Source of the DNA: CAZUMH01 sp964621645
GTDB taxonomy: Bacteria > Zhuqueibacterota > QNDG01 > JAGLOF01
Assembly: GCA_964621645.1 (NCBI GenBank)
Contig: CAZUMH010000019.1
Location: forward strand, 1 to 41,741
DNA: 41,741 nt
Direction of reading: 5' to 3'
Under the pieces are notes generated by a model. It did no database searches. It saw only the letters and a list, made by a program, of their open reading frames with translations, and was not told where the DNA came from. The position numbers and the translations under genes were made by a program. The stretch's first letter is position 1, and every line of letters starts with the position of its first letter. Positions 23,497 to 32,633 of this stretch are shown piece after piece.

Positions 23497-24987
23497 ATGA
23501 CGAAGAAAACCGCAATCATTATCGGCGCCGGGCCCGCCGGTCTTACCGCAACCTGTGAACTGATCAGACAGTCAGATATCACACCGGTGGTATTCGAAAA
23601 AACGGATCAGATCGGCGGCCTTTCCAGAACCGTTGATTATCGTGGCAACAAGCTCGATATCGGCGGTCATCGTTTTTTCTCGAAATCGGAATGGGTCAAC
23701 GCCTGGTGGCAAGAAATGCTTCCTCTGCAGAATGATAAGGATGCTGATCCCGCACATACGGACAAAGTCATGCTCATCAGGGACCGGCTCTCACATATCT
23801 ATTTCCTGAACTACCTCTTTGAATACCCCGTCAAATTGAATATCGAGACCTTTCGAAAACTCGGCCTCTGGAGAACGATTAGAATTTGCGTCAGTTACAT
23901 CAATGTCAGACTCTCCAGAGAAGATCCGATCGAAACACTAGAGGACCTGTTCATTCACCGGTTCGGCAAAGAACTATACCGCACCTTTTTCAAGGGGTAC
24001 ACCGAAAAAGTATGGGGTGTCTCCTGCCGCGAAATCAAACCTGAATGGGGCTCACAGCGGATCAAAAATCTATCGATTGCCAAGACGATTCTGCACGCGC
24101 TCAGGGAACATTTTCTTTCACTCGCCAGCGTTTCGAAAAAATCAGTGGAAACTTCTCTCATCAAGAAATTCACTTATCCGAAATTCGGTCCGGGGCAGCT
24201 CTGGGAGGAAGCCGCAGCCCGTATCCGCGCTGGAGGAGGCCGTATCATCCACTCGCATACGGTCGTCGGAGTACATCCCCTGCCCGGGGACAGATTTCTC
24301 GTCCGTGTCAGAGATGAGAAAACTGGAAATACCAAAGAGATACAGGGGGATTATCTGATTTCGTCCATGCCGCTAAAGGAGCTCATCGCCGCCATGGAGA
24401 TGCCGGTGCCTGAAGAGGTCGCGGAGGCAGCAAAAGGTCTCGTGTACCGTGATTTTATTATCATCGGACTGCTGCTGAAAAAACTGACCAGGGAACTGGC
24501 GGATCAGTGGATTTATATACAGGAAAATCATGTAAAGCTGGGGCGGCTGCAAATCTTCAACAACTGGAGTCCCTACATGGTAACGGATCCGGATACGGTC
24601 TGGATCGGCTCCGAATATTTCTGCAACGAGGGAGATGAAATGTGGCGGATGAGTGACGGGGAACTGAGAGAACTGGCTGTATCGGAACTGGATTCACTGC
24701 ACCTTATCACCAGAGCTGATGTTCTCGATGCCGTTATCATCAGACAGCCGAAAGCCTATCCCGCTTATTTCGGCACCTATGACGATCTGCCGCTGATACG
24801 GTCATACCTGAACAGTCTCACACACCTGTATCCTGTCGGCCGCAACGGGATGCACCGCTACAATAACCAGGACCATTCCATGCTCTCGGCTATGAAGGCG
24901 GTGGAGATTATCGTGAATGGGATCGAAAGTAAAAACGCCATCTGGGAGATTAACACCGAAGAAGAACTGCACGAAGGGAAACGGTAA
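23497..24987 (+). CDS. FAD-dependent UDP-galactopyranose-mutase-like/amine-oxidase-fold protein
   Basis: The 496-residue flavoprotein has the dinucleotide motif GAGPAG (10-15), the second FAD-binding stretch EKTDQIGGLSRTVDYRG, then DIGGHRFFSK and the typical C-terminal HRYNNQDHSMLSAMKAVE that closes over FAD. Proteins of this family near glycosyltransferases are annotated as UDP-galactopyranose mutase-related or NAD(P)/FAD oxidoreductases; true mutase activity would convert nucleotide sugars from the pyranose to the furanose ring. At nearly 500 residues it is longer than classical Glf (about 370-390), so the mutase assignment is not secure. It closes the rightward cluster, 159 bases after the glycosyltransferase; that gap shows nothing distinctive. 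Confidence 0.8.
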   Translation: MTKKTAIIIGAGPAGLTATCELIRQSDITPVVFEKTDQIGGLSRTVDYRGNKLDIGGHRFFSKSEWVNAWWQEMLPLQNDKDADPAHTDKVMLIRDRLSHIYFLNYLFEYPVKLNIETFRKLGLWRTIRICVSYINVRLSREDPIETLEDLFIHRFGKELYRTFFKGYTEKVWGVSCREIKPEWGSQRIKNLSIAKTILHALREHFLSLASVSKKSVETSLIKKFTYPKFGPGQLWEEAAARIRAGGGRIIHSHTVVGVHPLPGDRFLVRVRDEKTGNTKEIQGDYLISSMPLKELIAAMEMPVPEEVAEAAKGLVYRDFIIIGLLLKKLTRELADQWIYIQENHVKLGRLQIFNNWSPYMVTDPDTVWIGSEYFCNEGDEMWRMSDGELRELAVSELDSLHLITRADVLDAVIIRQPKAYPAYFGTYDDLPLIRSYLNSLTHLYPVGRNGMHRYNNQDHSMLSAMKAVEIIVNGIESKNAIWEINTEEELHEGKR

Positions 24988-25038
24988 CCGGGTATCATGT
25001 CGCCCAGAAAACCGGATAAATCCCCTCGTCCCCTGCTG

Positions 25039-25638
25039 CTAGCGGTATTTGTCAATGAATTGGTTAGCCGTGAGCAGCTGCGCGTAGGTGCGGTTTAGGC
25101 TGGCCAGGGTGGCAGTCTGAACATCCGCGGCCCGGACGGTGCGATGATCGTACGTGAGATCCCCGGTAGCGCAACCATCGGATATGACTATGCAGGAAAA
25201 TCCTAAATCAACGGCCGCCCTGGTGCCGGCCTCCAAACACATATGGGTCTGCATACCGCAAAGCACCAGACTGGTGATACCGTGCTCATGTAGGTAAACC
25301 AGCAGATCAGTATCGCGGAAACAATTAGCATAATCCTTGCTGATGATCTTCTCTCCCGGCAGGGGAGCCGCGGAATGGTGGATATCTCCCTCCCGTTGGA
25401 CATTATGCCTGACATGGATGATGGGCAGTTGATGCTGCCGGAAGAAGTTCAACACCCTCTTTATGGCAGCGGCCGCTTCTTCCGGATGAACCAGCTCCGT
25501 ACTCCCACCCGGAAAATAAAAATCCTGAACGTCAATAATGATAAGAGCCGTATCCGAGCCCAGCTTCTCTTTATCCTGCCGCACAGATCCCATGATCAAA
25601 CAGCTCAATCCGGCCATTAACAGTAATCCCGTTTTCAT
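25039..25638 (-). CDS. Exported isochorismatase-like cysteine hydrolase
   Basis: The 199-residue protein has the isochorismatase/nicotinamidase fold with all three catalytic residues: Asp36 (LIIIDVQDFY), Lys101 (IISKDYANCF) and Cys134 (CGMQTHMCLEAGTRAA), plus the cis-peptide region before the Cys. The first 17-20 residues are hydrophobic (GLLLMAGLSCLIMG), suggesting export to the periplasm. That is less usual for this family and means the substrate may be extracytoplasmic. GAGAGG precedes the ATG. It follows the GNAT gene by 12 bases and converges on the flavoprotein gene. The substrate (an amide, nicotinamide-like, or other) cannot be assigned. Confidence 0.85.
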   Translation of the reverse strand: MKTGLLLMAGLSCLIMGSVRQDKEKLGSDTALIIIDVQDFYFPGGSTELVHPEEAAAAIKRVLNFFRQHQLPIIHVRHNVQREGDIHHSAAPLPGEKIISKDYANCFRDTDLLVYLHEHGITSLVLCGMQTHMCLEAGTRAAVDLGFSCIVISDGCATGDLTYDHRTVRAADVQTATLASLNRTYAQLLTANQFIDKYR

Positions 25639-25650
25639 ACCGACCTCTCA

Positions 25651-26115
25651 CTATTTATTTATCACAGCCTCGAAAAGCCGGTAGGGCGTCTCCTCCATGC
25701 CCAGAGCCCGATAGGTCTTCATGGCCGTTTCATTTTCCTTTTCCACATAAAGACGGAAGCCGCAGACTTCCGTCCTGGTTGCGGCCTCATCCCGAATAAA
25801 TTGATACATGGCCCGATAGACACCCCGGCGGCGGAATTCCGGAGGCACATAAACAGACTGAATCCACCAGAAGAGGCCGTTGCGCCAATCGCTCCACTCA
25901 TAGGTAACCATGAGGCAGCCGGCGATTTCCTTCTCAAACTCTGCCACCAGATAAAATCCCAGAGATGTATCCGAAAACACCTGCTTGACACCGGCTGAAA
26001 TTATCTCATCAGGAAGCTTCCTTCCTTCAGTCTCGACAGCCATTTTTTGATTAAACGAGACGATTGTTTCTGCATCGGCGGGAAGGGCCCGCCGGATTGT
26101 AACCCTGTTATGCAT
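25651..26115 (-). CDS. GNAT-family N-acetyltransferase
   Basis: The 154-residue protein is a single GNAT domain: VTIRRALPADAETIVSFN (beta1-alpha1), LGFYLVAEFEKEIAGCLMVT, the acetyl-CoA pyrophosphate loop SVYVPPEFRRRGVYRAMYQF (R/Q-x-x-G-x-A/G type) and FRLYVEKENETAMKTYRALG (motif B). By family it moves an acetyl group from acetyl-CoA to an amine. I prefer ATG 26115 (MHNRVTIRRA) over the longer frame, since AGGA lies upstream and the extra N-terminus is not family-like. It is followed by the isochorismatase-like gene. The target is unknown. Confidence 0.85.
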   Translation of the reverse strand: MHNRVTIRRALPADAETIVSFNQKMAVETEGRKLPDEIISAGVKQVFSDTSLGFYLVAEFEKEIAGCLMVTYEWSDWRNGLFWWIQSVYVPPEFRRRGVYRAMYQFIRDEAATRTEVCGFRLYVEKENETAMKTYRALGMEETPYRLFEAVINK

Positions 26116-26206
26116 GAGAGAAGTCCTTTCCAGGGAATGCTTCCCTAACAAACAATAGTGGTACAGCCTCCCATCTTCATCAAACTGGAGACATCAAAGG
26201 AGGGAT

Positions 26207-26893
26207 TTATACACCCCGTTTCTCCAGCCGCTGCCGCACCGCTTCGCTGGTCAATTCCCGCAGAGCATCGGAAGCTACCCAGCGGGCCGCTTTGGAATCA
26301 CTTTTCATTATTTCACGGGCAAGATCACAGCAGCGGGAATGTAACCGGAGATTACGTTTTCCGATCTGTCGGAGCGCCCAATTCACCGCTTTCTTCACCA
26401 TGGGCCGCCCATCGTCCGCTTCTCGCTTGATCAGGGGGAGAAATGTTTCGAAAAAATCGTCCGGAGCATTTTTATCACTCACTGCCAGCCGGGCCATAAG
26501 CACGAATCCCGTCCGCTTGACATACTCCTCAGGCCGCCCGCTGTATGCGATCGCCTTTTCCCCGGCAAAAGGAGTTTTTTCAAATAGATTCATACAGCAC
26601 TGATCGCAGATCTCCCAGTAATCGAACCGGGATGTCCATTCATCGATCAGCGTGGATGTCGCTTTCCGGGGATCCGCTATCATAGAGGCCAGGATGCGTG
26701 TTTCCCGGCAGTCGATCCCCCAGAGTTCCAGCGCCAGCTCATGATCGGTCCCGATATTTTTGGCCAGTTCCCGCAGCCTGGGTACCCGGACCCCCCAGGT
26801 CGTCACCGGGGTGATCCCCGCCTTCTTCATGCCTTCGACATTGGACGGATCGCCAAGTTCCTTAAGGATGCGGATTATTTCAGCGACGGTCAT
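26207..26893 (-). CDS. AlkD-like DNA alkylation repair protein (HEAT-like repeats)
   Basis: The 228-residue all-helical protein matches the AlkC/AlkD family of DNA glycosylases that remove bulky or cationic alkylated bases. The region DYWEICDQCC provides Trp93 and Asp97 with the same four-residue spacing as Trp109/Asp113 of Bacillus cereus AlkD. Arg127 (YVKRTGF) and Trp172 (KKAVNWALRQIGKRN) are candidates for the remaining active-site residues. Repeated helical pairs (ELALELWGIDCRETRILASM; RPMVKKAVNWALRQIGKRN) fit HEAT repeats. No convincing ribosome site precedes the ATG. It is transcribed leftwards before the GNAT gene and after purC. Some family members are structural and lack glycosylase activity. 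Confidence 0.82.
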   Translation of the reverse strand: MTVAEIIRILKELGDPSNVEGMKKAGITPVTTWGVRVPRLRELAKNIGTDHELALELWGIDCRETRILASMIADPRKATSTLIDEWTSRFDYWEICDQCCMNLFEKTPFAGEKAIAYSGRPEEYVKRTGFVLMARLAVSDKNAPDDFFETFLPLIKREADDGRPMVKKAVNWALRQIGKRNLRLHSRCCDLAREIMKSDSKAARWVASDALRELTSEAVRQRLEKRGV

Positions 26894-26976
26894 ATCCGGA
26901 TACCCTGATGGAATGCGGAATCCTGTATGAACGGACCGGGTCCAAGATTTCCGGCAAAACAGTTCTCATACATATA

Positions 26977-27771
26977 TTATAAATCACCAAACTGATCTGT
27001 GAGCTCGGCGATCTGTTCGAATTTGGACTGCACCTTCTCCAGTGATTCTCCGGTCCTGTAGGTATCCTTGTCCAGCCGGCCTTCCGGATTCAGTTCCGCG
27101 AGTACATTTGTCTTTGTCAGATCGGGCTTCTCCTTGGCATAGGGCCAGAGCCGGAAAGAGCCGCCGCTGATTTCATCGATCAGCGTTGTCTTTCCATCGA
27201 TGAGACCATATTCAAGCTTCATGTCTATCAGCTGGATATTGAACCGGGCGAACGCCGCTTCCAGATGAGCAAAGACCTGGGCGTTGATCTCCCGCATCTC
27301 GCGGTATATCTGGCCCCCCTCCTTGGCCCGAATAATGTATTCAACATAGGAGTCATCCAGCATGGGATCGTGCAGAGGGTCGTCCTTGTAATGGAACTGG
27401 GTAATGACCGGATCGTATCTGGTCCCTTCTTCCACCCCGCCCCATTTCAGGATTGATCCCGCCGCCACCCGGCGGCTTACTACTTCCAGATTGATCTTGA
27501 AATCCAGTTTCTTGACCAGACTTACCCGTTCCTGGGGACTGTTAATGTAGTGGGTGCGAACTCCCTTGCCATTGAGATAGGTAAAAATATCCCGGTTCGT
27601 GCGCCAATCCACCATGGCTTTACCCTGGATGACATCATGCTTGGCGCCGTCACCGGCTGTGATGTCGTCTTTGAAGACCATATAGACCGTCTTGCCGTCT
27701 TCCGGATTTTCATAGATGATTTTTGTCTTCCCTTCGTTGAGAACCTTCAGCGCGGTTAAATCGATACCCAT
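26977..27771 (-). CDS. purC: Phosphoribosylaminoimidazole-succinocarboxamide (SAICAR) synthase
   Basis: PurC joins CAIR and aspartate with ATP in purine synthesis. The 264 residues carry the family signatures: LNEGKTKIIYENPEDGKTVYM at the N-terminus (ATP lid), FKDDITAGDGAKHD, RRVAAGSILKW, LIDMKLEYGLIDGKTTLIDEISGG (ATP and metal binding) and DKDTYRT near the end. It is of the common bacterial length (about 240-300). AGGAATGAGG lies just before the ATG. It sits 17 bases after the secreted SGNH-like gene and may share its promoter; no other pur genes are nearby. Confidence 0.95.
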   Translation of the reverse strand: MGIDLTALKVLNEGKTKIIYENPEDGKTVYMVFKDDITAGDGAKHDVIQGKAMVDWRTNRDIFTYLNGKGVRTHYINSPQERVSLVKKLDFKINLEVVSRRVAAGSILKWGGVEEGTRYDPVITQFHYKDDPLHDPMLDDSYVEYIIRAKEGGQIYREMREINAQVFAHLEAAFARFNIQLIDMKLEYGLIDGKTTLIDEISGGSFRLWPYAKEKPDLTKTNVLAELNPEGRLDKDTYRTGESLEKVQSKFEQIAELTDQFGDL

Positions 27772-27788
27772 TCCTCATTCCTTTCTTT

Positions 27789-28997
27789 TTATCGTACACA
27801 GGTCATCTTGATTACCCTGTAACTGCTCCCGGCCCGCAGCCGGCATAAGTAAACACCGGATGGCACCGGATTACCGTAATCATCACGTCCATCCCAATCG
27901 ATATGATGGCTGCCCGCCCTCGCCTGACCCTGGAACAGCATCCTGCGTCGCCCCCCGCTCAGATCATACACTTCGAGTCTGATCTCTCCGGGCTTCTCAA
28001 GATCAAACCGCAGGGTCGTACCCGGATTAAATGGATTGGGATAATTCTGTTCCAGACGAAAATTGCCGGGCAAAATTTCGCTCTCGACTGCTGTCGATGT
28101 TCCATCCCAGCCGGCCAGCCTGGACCAGAGCCACCAGGCCGCATAGGCCTTCTGATTCGCGTTCAGCGGTTCCGAATGCTCCGCGCCGCAGCTGTACCAG
28201 TCCGCCCCTTTCGTATGACTGTTTTGCCAGTCCTGGGCCCAGTTGGCATCCTGCCACCCATCTCCGTCGGAATCATAGTAGCAGCCGTCATCCACCATTT
28301 TATCGCCATAGTAATTTCCGTCGGGATCGTAACATTCGATATCATAGAAATCAAAGAGCACTTTCCCCTCTTCCTGACAGAACTGACGGATCTGCTGATT
28401 GCGCTGGTGCAGGGTTCCTTCCTCTCCGCTGCCGTCGGCGTGACCGGTCATATAAACGAAGGTTACGGAAGGATACTCAAGCTCAAGCTGCGCCATGGGG
28501 GCCAAATAACTCAGGATCATTTCCACCTCGCTGTATCCGGAGGCCTGACCGCACCAGGACCACATCAGTACGTTCACGTCGGCGTGGGAGGGATCATTCA
28601 AATAGTCCCGGGTTTCATTGATCCAATGTGGATAGTAACCGCAGTCGTTATCCAGCCAGCCGCTGCCGTACCCGTCTCCCTCTTCCAGATCGAGAGCGCC
28701 GCCGGCACCGCCGTTATTCCAGCTGAAAATCCCCTGAGCCAGGGCCAATCCTTTGCCGCCGCCATTCGCGAAGCCGACCAGTCCCGTCATGCCGTCGGTG
28801 ATCTGGCTGCCGTGACTGGTGTGCCCATAGGCGATATGCAGGTTCTGACGCGCCGTCTGGATAGCGCTCTCCGGAATACTGCGGATGTCCGTGGATGAAT
28901 GATCGGCTATTATTGCTTGCCCCCGTAACAAAAAGGGGAAACAGCAAAAACCGATTATCACCATTCTGGTGAGGACGGGAAGCGTCCGTCTTCTCAT
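27789..28997 (-). CDS. Secreted SGNH-like protein with C-terminal NPFNPGT sorting/FlgD-like domain
   Basis: The 402-residue protein has a signal peptide (about 1-27, ending LLRGQA). The catalytic-looking region starts with IAYGHTSHGSQITDG (about 56-70), then LMWSWCGQASGYSEVEMI, FVYMTGHADGSGEEGTLHQR and, late, CGAEHSEPLNANQKAYAAWW. These resemble SGNH-type elements but I cannot assign a nucleophile. An aspartate-rich loop, YYDSDGDGWQDAN, looks like a calcium-binding thrombospondin-type-3 motif. The last 80 residues (FRLEQNYPNPFNPGTTLRF, WDGRDDYGNPVPSGVYLCRL, VIKMTCVR) are the C-terminal domain many FCB-group bacteria use for secretion/anchoring (type IX-like) or a FlgD-type Ig fold. A strong promoter is predicted at 29046-29074. 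Cell-surface or extracellular function is likely; the reaction is unknown. Confidence 0.78.
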   Translation of the reverse strand: MRRRTLPVLTRMVIIGFCCFPFLLRGQAIIADHSSTDIRSIPESAIQTARQNLHIAYGHTSHGSQITDGMTGLVGFANGGGKGLALAQGIFSWNNGGAGGALDLEEGDGYGSGWLDNDCGYYPHWINETRDYLNDPSHADVNVLMWSWCGQASGYSEVEMILSYLAPMAQLELEYPSVTFVYMTGHADGSGEEGTLHQRNQQIRQFCQEEGKVLFDFYDIECYDPDGNYYGDKMVDDGCYYDSDGDGWQDANWAQDWQNSHTKGADWYSCGAEHSEPLNANQKAYAAWWLWSRLAGWDGTSTAVESEILPGNFRLEQNYPNPFNPGTTLRFDLEKPGEIRLEVYDLSGGRRRMLFQGQARAGSHHIDWDGRDDYGNPVPSGVYLCRLRAGSSYRVIKMTCVR

Positions 28998-29045
28998 ATT
29001 CCCTCATCACTTTTTACTTCTCACCGGTGGGATTATCTTCCAAGA

Positions 29046-29074
29046 AGTATACCACATACAGGCAAAAGAATCAA
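29046..29074 (-). promoter_or_regulatory. Promoter for the secreted SGNH-like gene
   Basis: Reading leftwards, TTGATT (29069-29074), a 17-base spacer and TATACT (29046-29051) lie about 48 bases before the ATG at 28997. This is one of the best promoter matches in the window. The rest of the 28998-29203 gap shows nothing else. Confidence 0.65.
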
Positions 29075-29203
29075 GAGGGATTTTTCCTGATAATGAATAA
29101 AAATAAATGAAATGGTGATCTCGGGAAATAGAAAGGACAAATCTCAAATGGACCGTTTCACATCCAGCTCGGTGAAGTCAGCTATGTTTCAGAACGGGAC
29201 GAT

Positions 29204-32200
29204 TTAGCGGACCAGCATCATTTTCCGCATCAGGATCTTCTCACCGGCCTGCAGCCGGCAGAAATAGATGCCGCTGGGTACGTCCAAACCATGCTCATCA
29301 CGGCCGTCCCAGGAAACCGTATAAACTCCCGGTTCCCGCCGTTCCCGCGCCAGTACCCGCACCTCCTGTCCCAGCATGTTAAAGACCAGCAGGGTTACCT
29401 CTCCGGATTGAGGCAGATGGTAGGTAATTTTCGTGCCGGGATTGAATGGATTGGGATGATTCTGCAGCAGCTGCAATTCTGAAGGCAGCATCTGCTTCCC
29501 GTCGTCGATACCGCTGGTATCCTTGATGCGGAGTGTTCCATGGTTTGTACTCTCAACCTCATCACCGCTCAGATCCAGAGCGGTAACCAGCCAGTAGTAA
29601 ACCCCCGGTGCTATCTGGCTTTCTCTCTTCCAAACATAGGTGGTGTCCAGCAGTTCTTGGGACTGGAACTGATAACCAGCTCCCATGACCGGCGGTCTTA
29701 TCAGGAGCTTATAGGAAATCTGGTCCAGAGAATCCACATCCGAGCTGGCTTCCCAGCGAAAAACAATGGAATCCGGCCAGGCGGTGGAATCAAAGTCCAT
29801 GGGAGAAATAAGAGAGAACGGTTCCGGAGGATCATCCTCCGCATTGAATATGAGGGTGAGGTTTACAACAGCTGACCTGCCTCCGGGATCGCTCACGATC
29901 CAGTGTACTTTTTCTGTTCCATTCCAGTTCGGATCGGCATAAAATATCCATCCCGACGGCTGAGAGACCATCTGGCCATGGGTGTGAACATTTTGATCGA
30001 GAGTGAAAGCCAGCTCATCAATACTGTTGTCAACATCCGTCACCAGGTTTGAGAAATAGGAAATAGGCAACAGCAAGGTGCTGTCTTCATCGATGATATA
30101 GGTGAGGCTGCTGCTCTTCCAGAGGGGCGGATCGTTCACCGCCTGGACCCGAAACTCAATCCCCGCGCTGTCAGATAAATCCATGGGATCGGTAGCCACG
30201 ACGGTAATGGTCTCAATTCCGGACCATTCGCTGTCGGGCACGGCGACATGCAACACGGAACCGTTAAGTTGCACAGTCAAGTCAATGTTGCCGAAGTAGG
30301 ACCAGCTGATCTCGTCATTGTCCTGTTCCTGATCGGAGACATAATTTTTCAGCTCCAGGGACTGAAATGTGCCGCCTTCCCGTATGGTCTGCTCCGGAAT
30401 TTGAGAAATAGTGGGAGGTGTATTGTTGACGGCGATCTGTACCGTATCCACATCCCAGCCGCCGTCTCCGTCTTCCACCTTGAAAAACACTGTGTAATTA
30501 CCGGTGACCGGATAAGCCACTTTGGCTGAATCATTAAATACATCGTAGACCAGCCCGTCTCCGTCAAGCTCCCAGGAGGATTGCAGGATATCCGAGGCGC
30601 CGGGATCCGTGCCCGTTCCCACCAGAAGCAGGGTGTCTTTCGGGGGAATGTGATAGGGGCCGTTGCCATTGGCAACCGGCGGCAGATTGTGGACGCGAAT
30701 CATGAAAGTGTCAACCGCCGCGCCGCCGTCGTCATCCTCTACCGTTACCGATGCAAGATACTGTCCTGATCCTTCATCCAGATAGCTATGACTGAAAGAA
30801 CTTATTTCCGTGGAATGCGTGCCATCGCCCAGATCCCAGTCAGCACTGTGACTGTCCTCGCTCCCTGGATCGGCAATACTGAGATTAAAGTTAAAGCTTT
30901 CCCCTTCATTCACCGATCGTGGAGCGGTTATGGTGGGAAGCGGCGGCACGTTACTGATGGTTACAGACGTGGTGTCATAGGCGAGATTTCCCACTCTGTC
31001 CTCGATTTGCAGGATGGCATAGCCCGTGAAGTCATCGGGGAAAGAGTGATAAAGTGTATCAGCTGTGAGTGTGGTGTCGAAGACACCGTCAGCCTGCCAG
31101 TCCCAGGAATATTCGACCAGTCCCGGATTCTGGCCGCTGTCGAAAGATTGTGAAGCACTGAAACGGACAGGACTGCCTTCCTTCCCTGTATACGGTCCGC
31201 CGGCCCTGGCCGTGGGCGGCAAGTCCCCCACATCCCGGAGGTAGCGTACATACGTACCACCGTAGGCTGTTGGATAGGCGATCACGAAGTTATTCCTCCA
31301 GGCCCTCACGAGAGGGAGATTACGGCCATAATGTTCCAGCAGCACGGTCGAGCTGGCAATCTGCACCGGTTCTTCCCAATGTTGGCCGGCATCGGAAGAA
31401 AGCGTCGCATAGAGAGCGCCGTACCCGTGCTTTTTCAGGAAGATGACGACTACATACTGACCGTCATCCGAGGCAGCCACCGAACCATATCCCCAATCCT
31501 CACTGATGTCCCCTGCTTTTGTGGCAGCTTTGTCAAATTCTTTCCAGTTTTTCCAGAAACGAGCGTACCGCACCGAGGGATGACGTCCTATCTCATCATC
31601 GTTGGATGTGCCGTACATAAAGTGGACCTTGTTCAAGGTATCGGCGAAAATATCAGGGCAGCCATTTCTCTCCAGGCTGTGAGACGAGGCGATATCTCCC
31701 ATATTCTGCCAGTCATTGCCGCCGTTCTCCGACCTGAAGTAGAGCACCCGGCTGTCTCTTTTGGAATCAGGCTGGTCCGGATTGGCCAGAACCACATGAA
31801 TGTTGTTATCCGGGGTCACGTCGATATCGAAACGGCTGTCCAGACGGTACATCAGCGTGTTTGGATCGGTGAGAAAGGAGTGCTTTTGAATAAGATTCTG
31901 GGAGATGCGATAGTAGATGACATCGGCATGCTCTTTTCCGTAAATAGCCGATAGCTGATCACTATACTGGCTGTTCACCACATGAATGGTTCCGGCTCCA
32001 TCCGAAGCCATTTTAACGATGAATCCATAGGGAACGTCCCGCTGCACCAGCAAAGGCGCACTCCAGGTGCCTCCCTCCCGGTAGGTATAGTAGATGTTAT
32101 ACACATAAGTATAAGAACCCTGTTCTATACGAAAACAGACATGGGGTACTCCGTCGGGATCCACGGAAATCGCCGGGCCGTGATGTACCGTGCCGTGTTC

Positions 32201-32482
32201 ATATTCAGTATTGGGAATAATCTCTTCCAGCAGTTCATTGCCCTGCATATCGAGCTGGTTATAGATGACACCCATCCCATCCTTCACGGTCACCAGGTGG
32301 ATGGTTCCAGTGGAACGGTCAATGTCAAAATCGGGATTCACCCCGTGGGAAATTTTCTTGGGCCAGGACCAGGAAGTCTGGCCCCGCAGGGGACTTATAC
32401 ATATCAGCAGGATAAAAAACGAAAAAAGAAAGAGTAATTTCTTTTTTGTGATTATTCCGTTATTTACCACACTGGATCGCAT
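29204..32482 (-). CDS. Large secreted propeller/PKD/Ig-repeat protein with C-terminal sorting domain
   Basis: The 1092-residue protein begins with a signal peptide (KKKLLFLFSFFILLICISPL, ending about residue 34). Residues about 35-420 look like a sialidase-type beta-propeller (repeated VDPDGVPHVCFRI-, MASDGAGTIHVVN- and ASDDGQYVVVIF-like blades). About 425-690 holds three PKD-like domains (PPTARAGGPYTGKEGSPV; WDLGDGTHSTEISSFSHSYL; WELDGDG...VEDGDGGWDVDTVQI). About 690-900 holds two cadherin/Ig-like repeats (RVQAVNDPP), then a fibronectin-III-like segment (FRWEASSDVDSLDQISYKL). The end is LLQNHPNPFNPGTKITYHL to RKMMLVR, the C-terminal sorting/FlgD-like domain. It is presumably exported to the surface, perhaps for adhesion or glycan binding; no catalytic residues are identified. 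Confidence 0.83.
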   Translation of the reverse strand: MRSSVVNNGIITKKKLLFLFSFFILLICISPLRGQTSWSWPKKISHGVNPDFDIDRSTGTIHLVTVKDGMGVIYNQLDMQGNELLEEIIPNTEYEHGTVHHGPAISVDPDGVPHVCFRIEQGSYTYVYNIYYTYREGGTWSAPLLVQRDVPYGFIVKMASDGAGTIHVVNSQYSDQLSAIYGKEHADVIYYRISQNLIQKHSFLTDPNTLMYRLDSRFDIDVTPDNNIHVVLANPDQPDSKRDSRVLYFRSENGGNDWQNMGDIASSHSLERNGCPDIFADTLNKVHFMYGTSNDDEIGRHPSVRYARFWKNWKEFDKAATKAGDISEDWGYGSVAASDDGQYVVVIFLKKHGYGALYATLSSDAGQHWEEPVQIASSTVLLEHYGRNLPLVRAWRNNFVIAYPTAYGGTYVRYLRDVGDLPPTARAGGPYTGKEGSPVRFSASQSFDSGQNPGLVEYSWDWQADGVFDTTLTADTLYHSFPDDFTGYAILQIEDRVGNLAYDTTSVTISNVPPLPTITAPRSVNEGESFNFNLSIADPGSEDSHSADWDLGDGTHSTEISSFSHSYLDEGSGQYLASVTVEDDDGGAAVDTFMIRVHNLPPVANGNGPYHIPPKDTLLLVGTGTDPGASDILQSSWELDGDGLVYDVFNDSAKVAYPVTGNYTVFFKVEDGDGGWDVDTVQIAVNNTPPTISQIPEQTIREGGTFQSLELKNYVSDQEQDNDEISWSYFGNIDLTVQLNGSVLHVAVPDSEWSGIETITVVATDPMDLSDSAGIEFRVQAVNDPPLWKSSSLTYIIDEDSTLLLPISYFSNLVTDVDNSIDELAFTLDQNVHTHGQMVSQPSGWIFYADPNWNGTEKVHWIVSDPGGRSAVVNLTLIFNAEDDPPEPFSLISPMDFDSTAWPDSIVFRWEASSDVDSLDQISYKLLIRPPVMGAGYQFQSQELLDTTYVWKRESQIAPGVYYWLVTALDLSGDEVESTNHGTLRIKDTSGIDDGKQMLPSELQLLQNHPNPFNPGTKITYHLPQSGEVTLLVFNMLGQEVRVLARERREPGVYTVSWDGRDEHGLDVPSGIYFCRLQAGEKILMRKMMLVR

Positions 32483-32633
32483 TCGTCCATCCCCATAAGG
32501 CGTTATATATATCTATTGCGCTCTATATGATTGATTTTTAATGACTTCTATACTCACCGAAAAGCACCGATATATCCATCAACATGAATAAAGCGATAAC
32601 CGTGCCAAACCGTTCGGGCTGCAAACCGTATTA

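Noticed and set aside
27903..28898. A 331-codon plus-strand frame opposite the SGNH-like gene.
   Set aside because: The minus-strand gene has signal peptide, sorting domain, ribosome site and promoter; the long antisense frame reflects its base composition.
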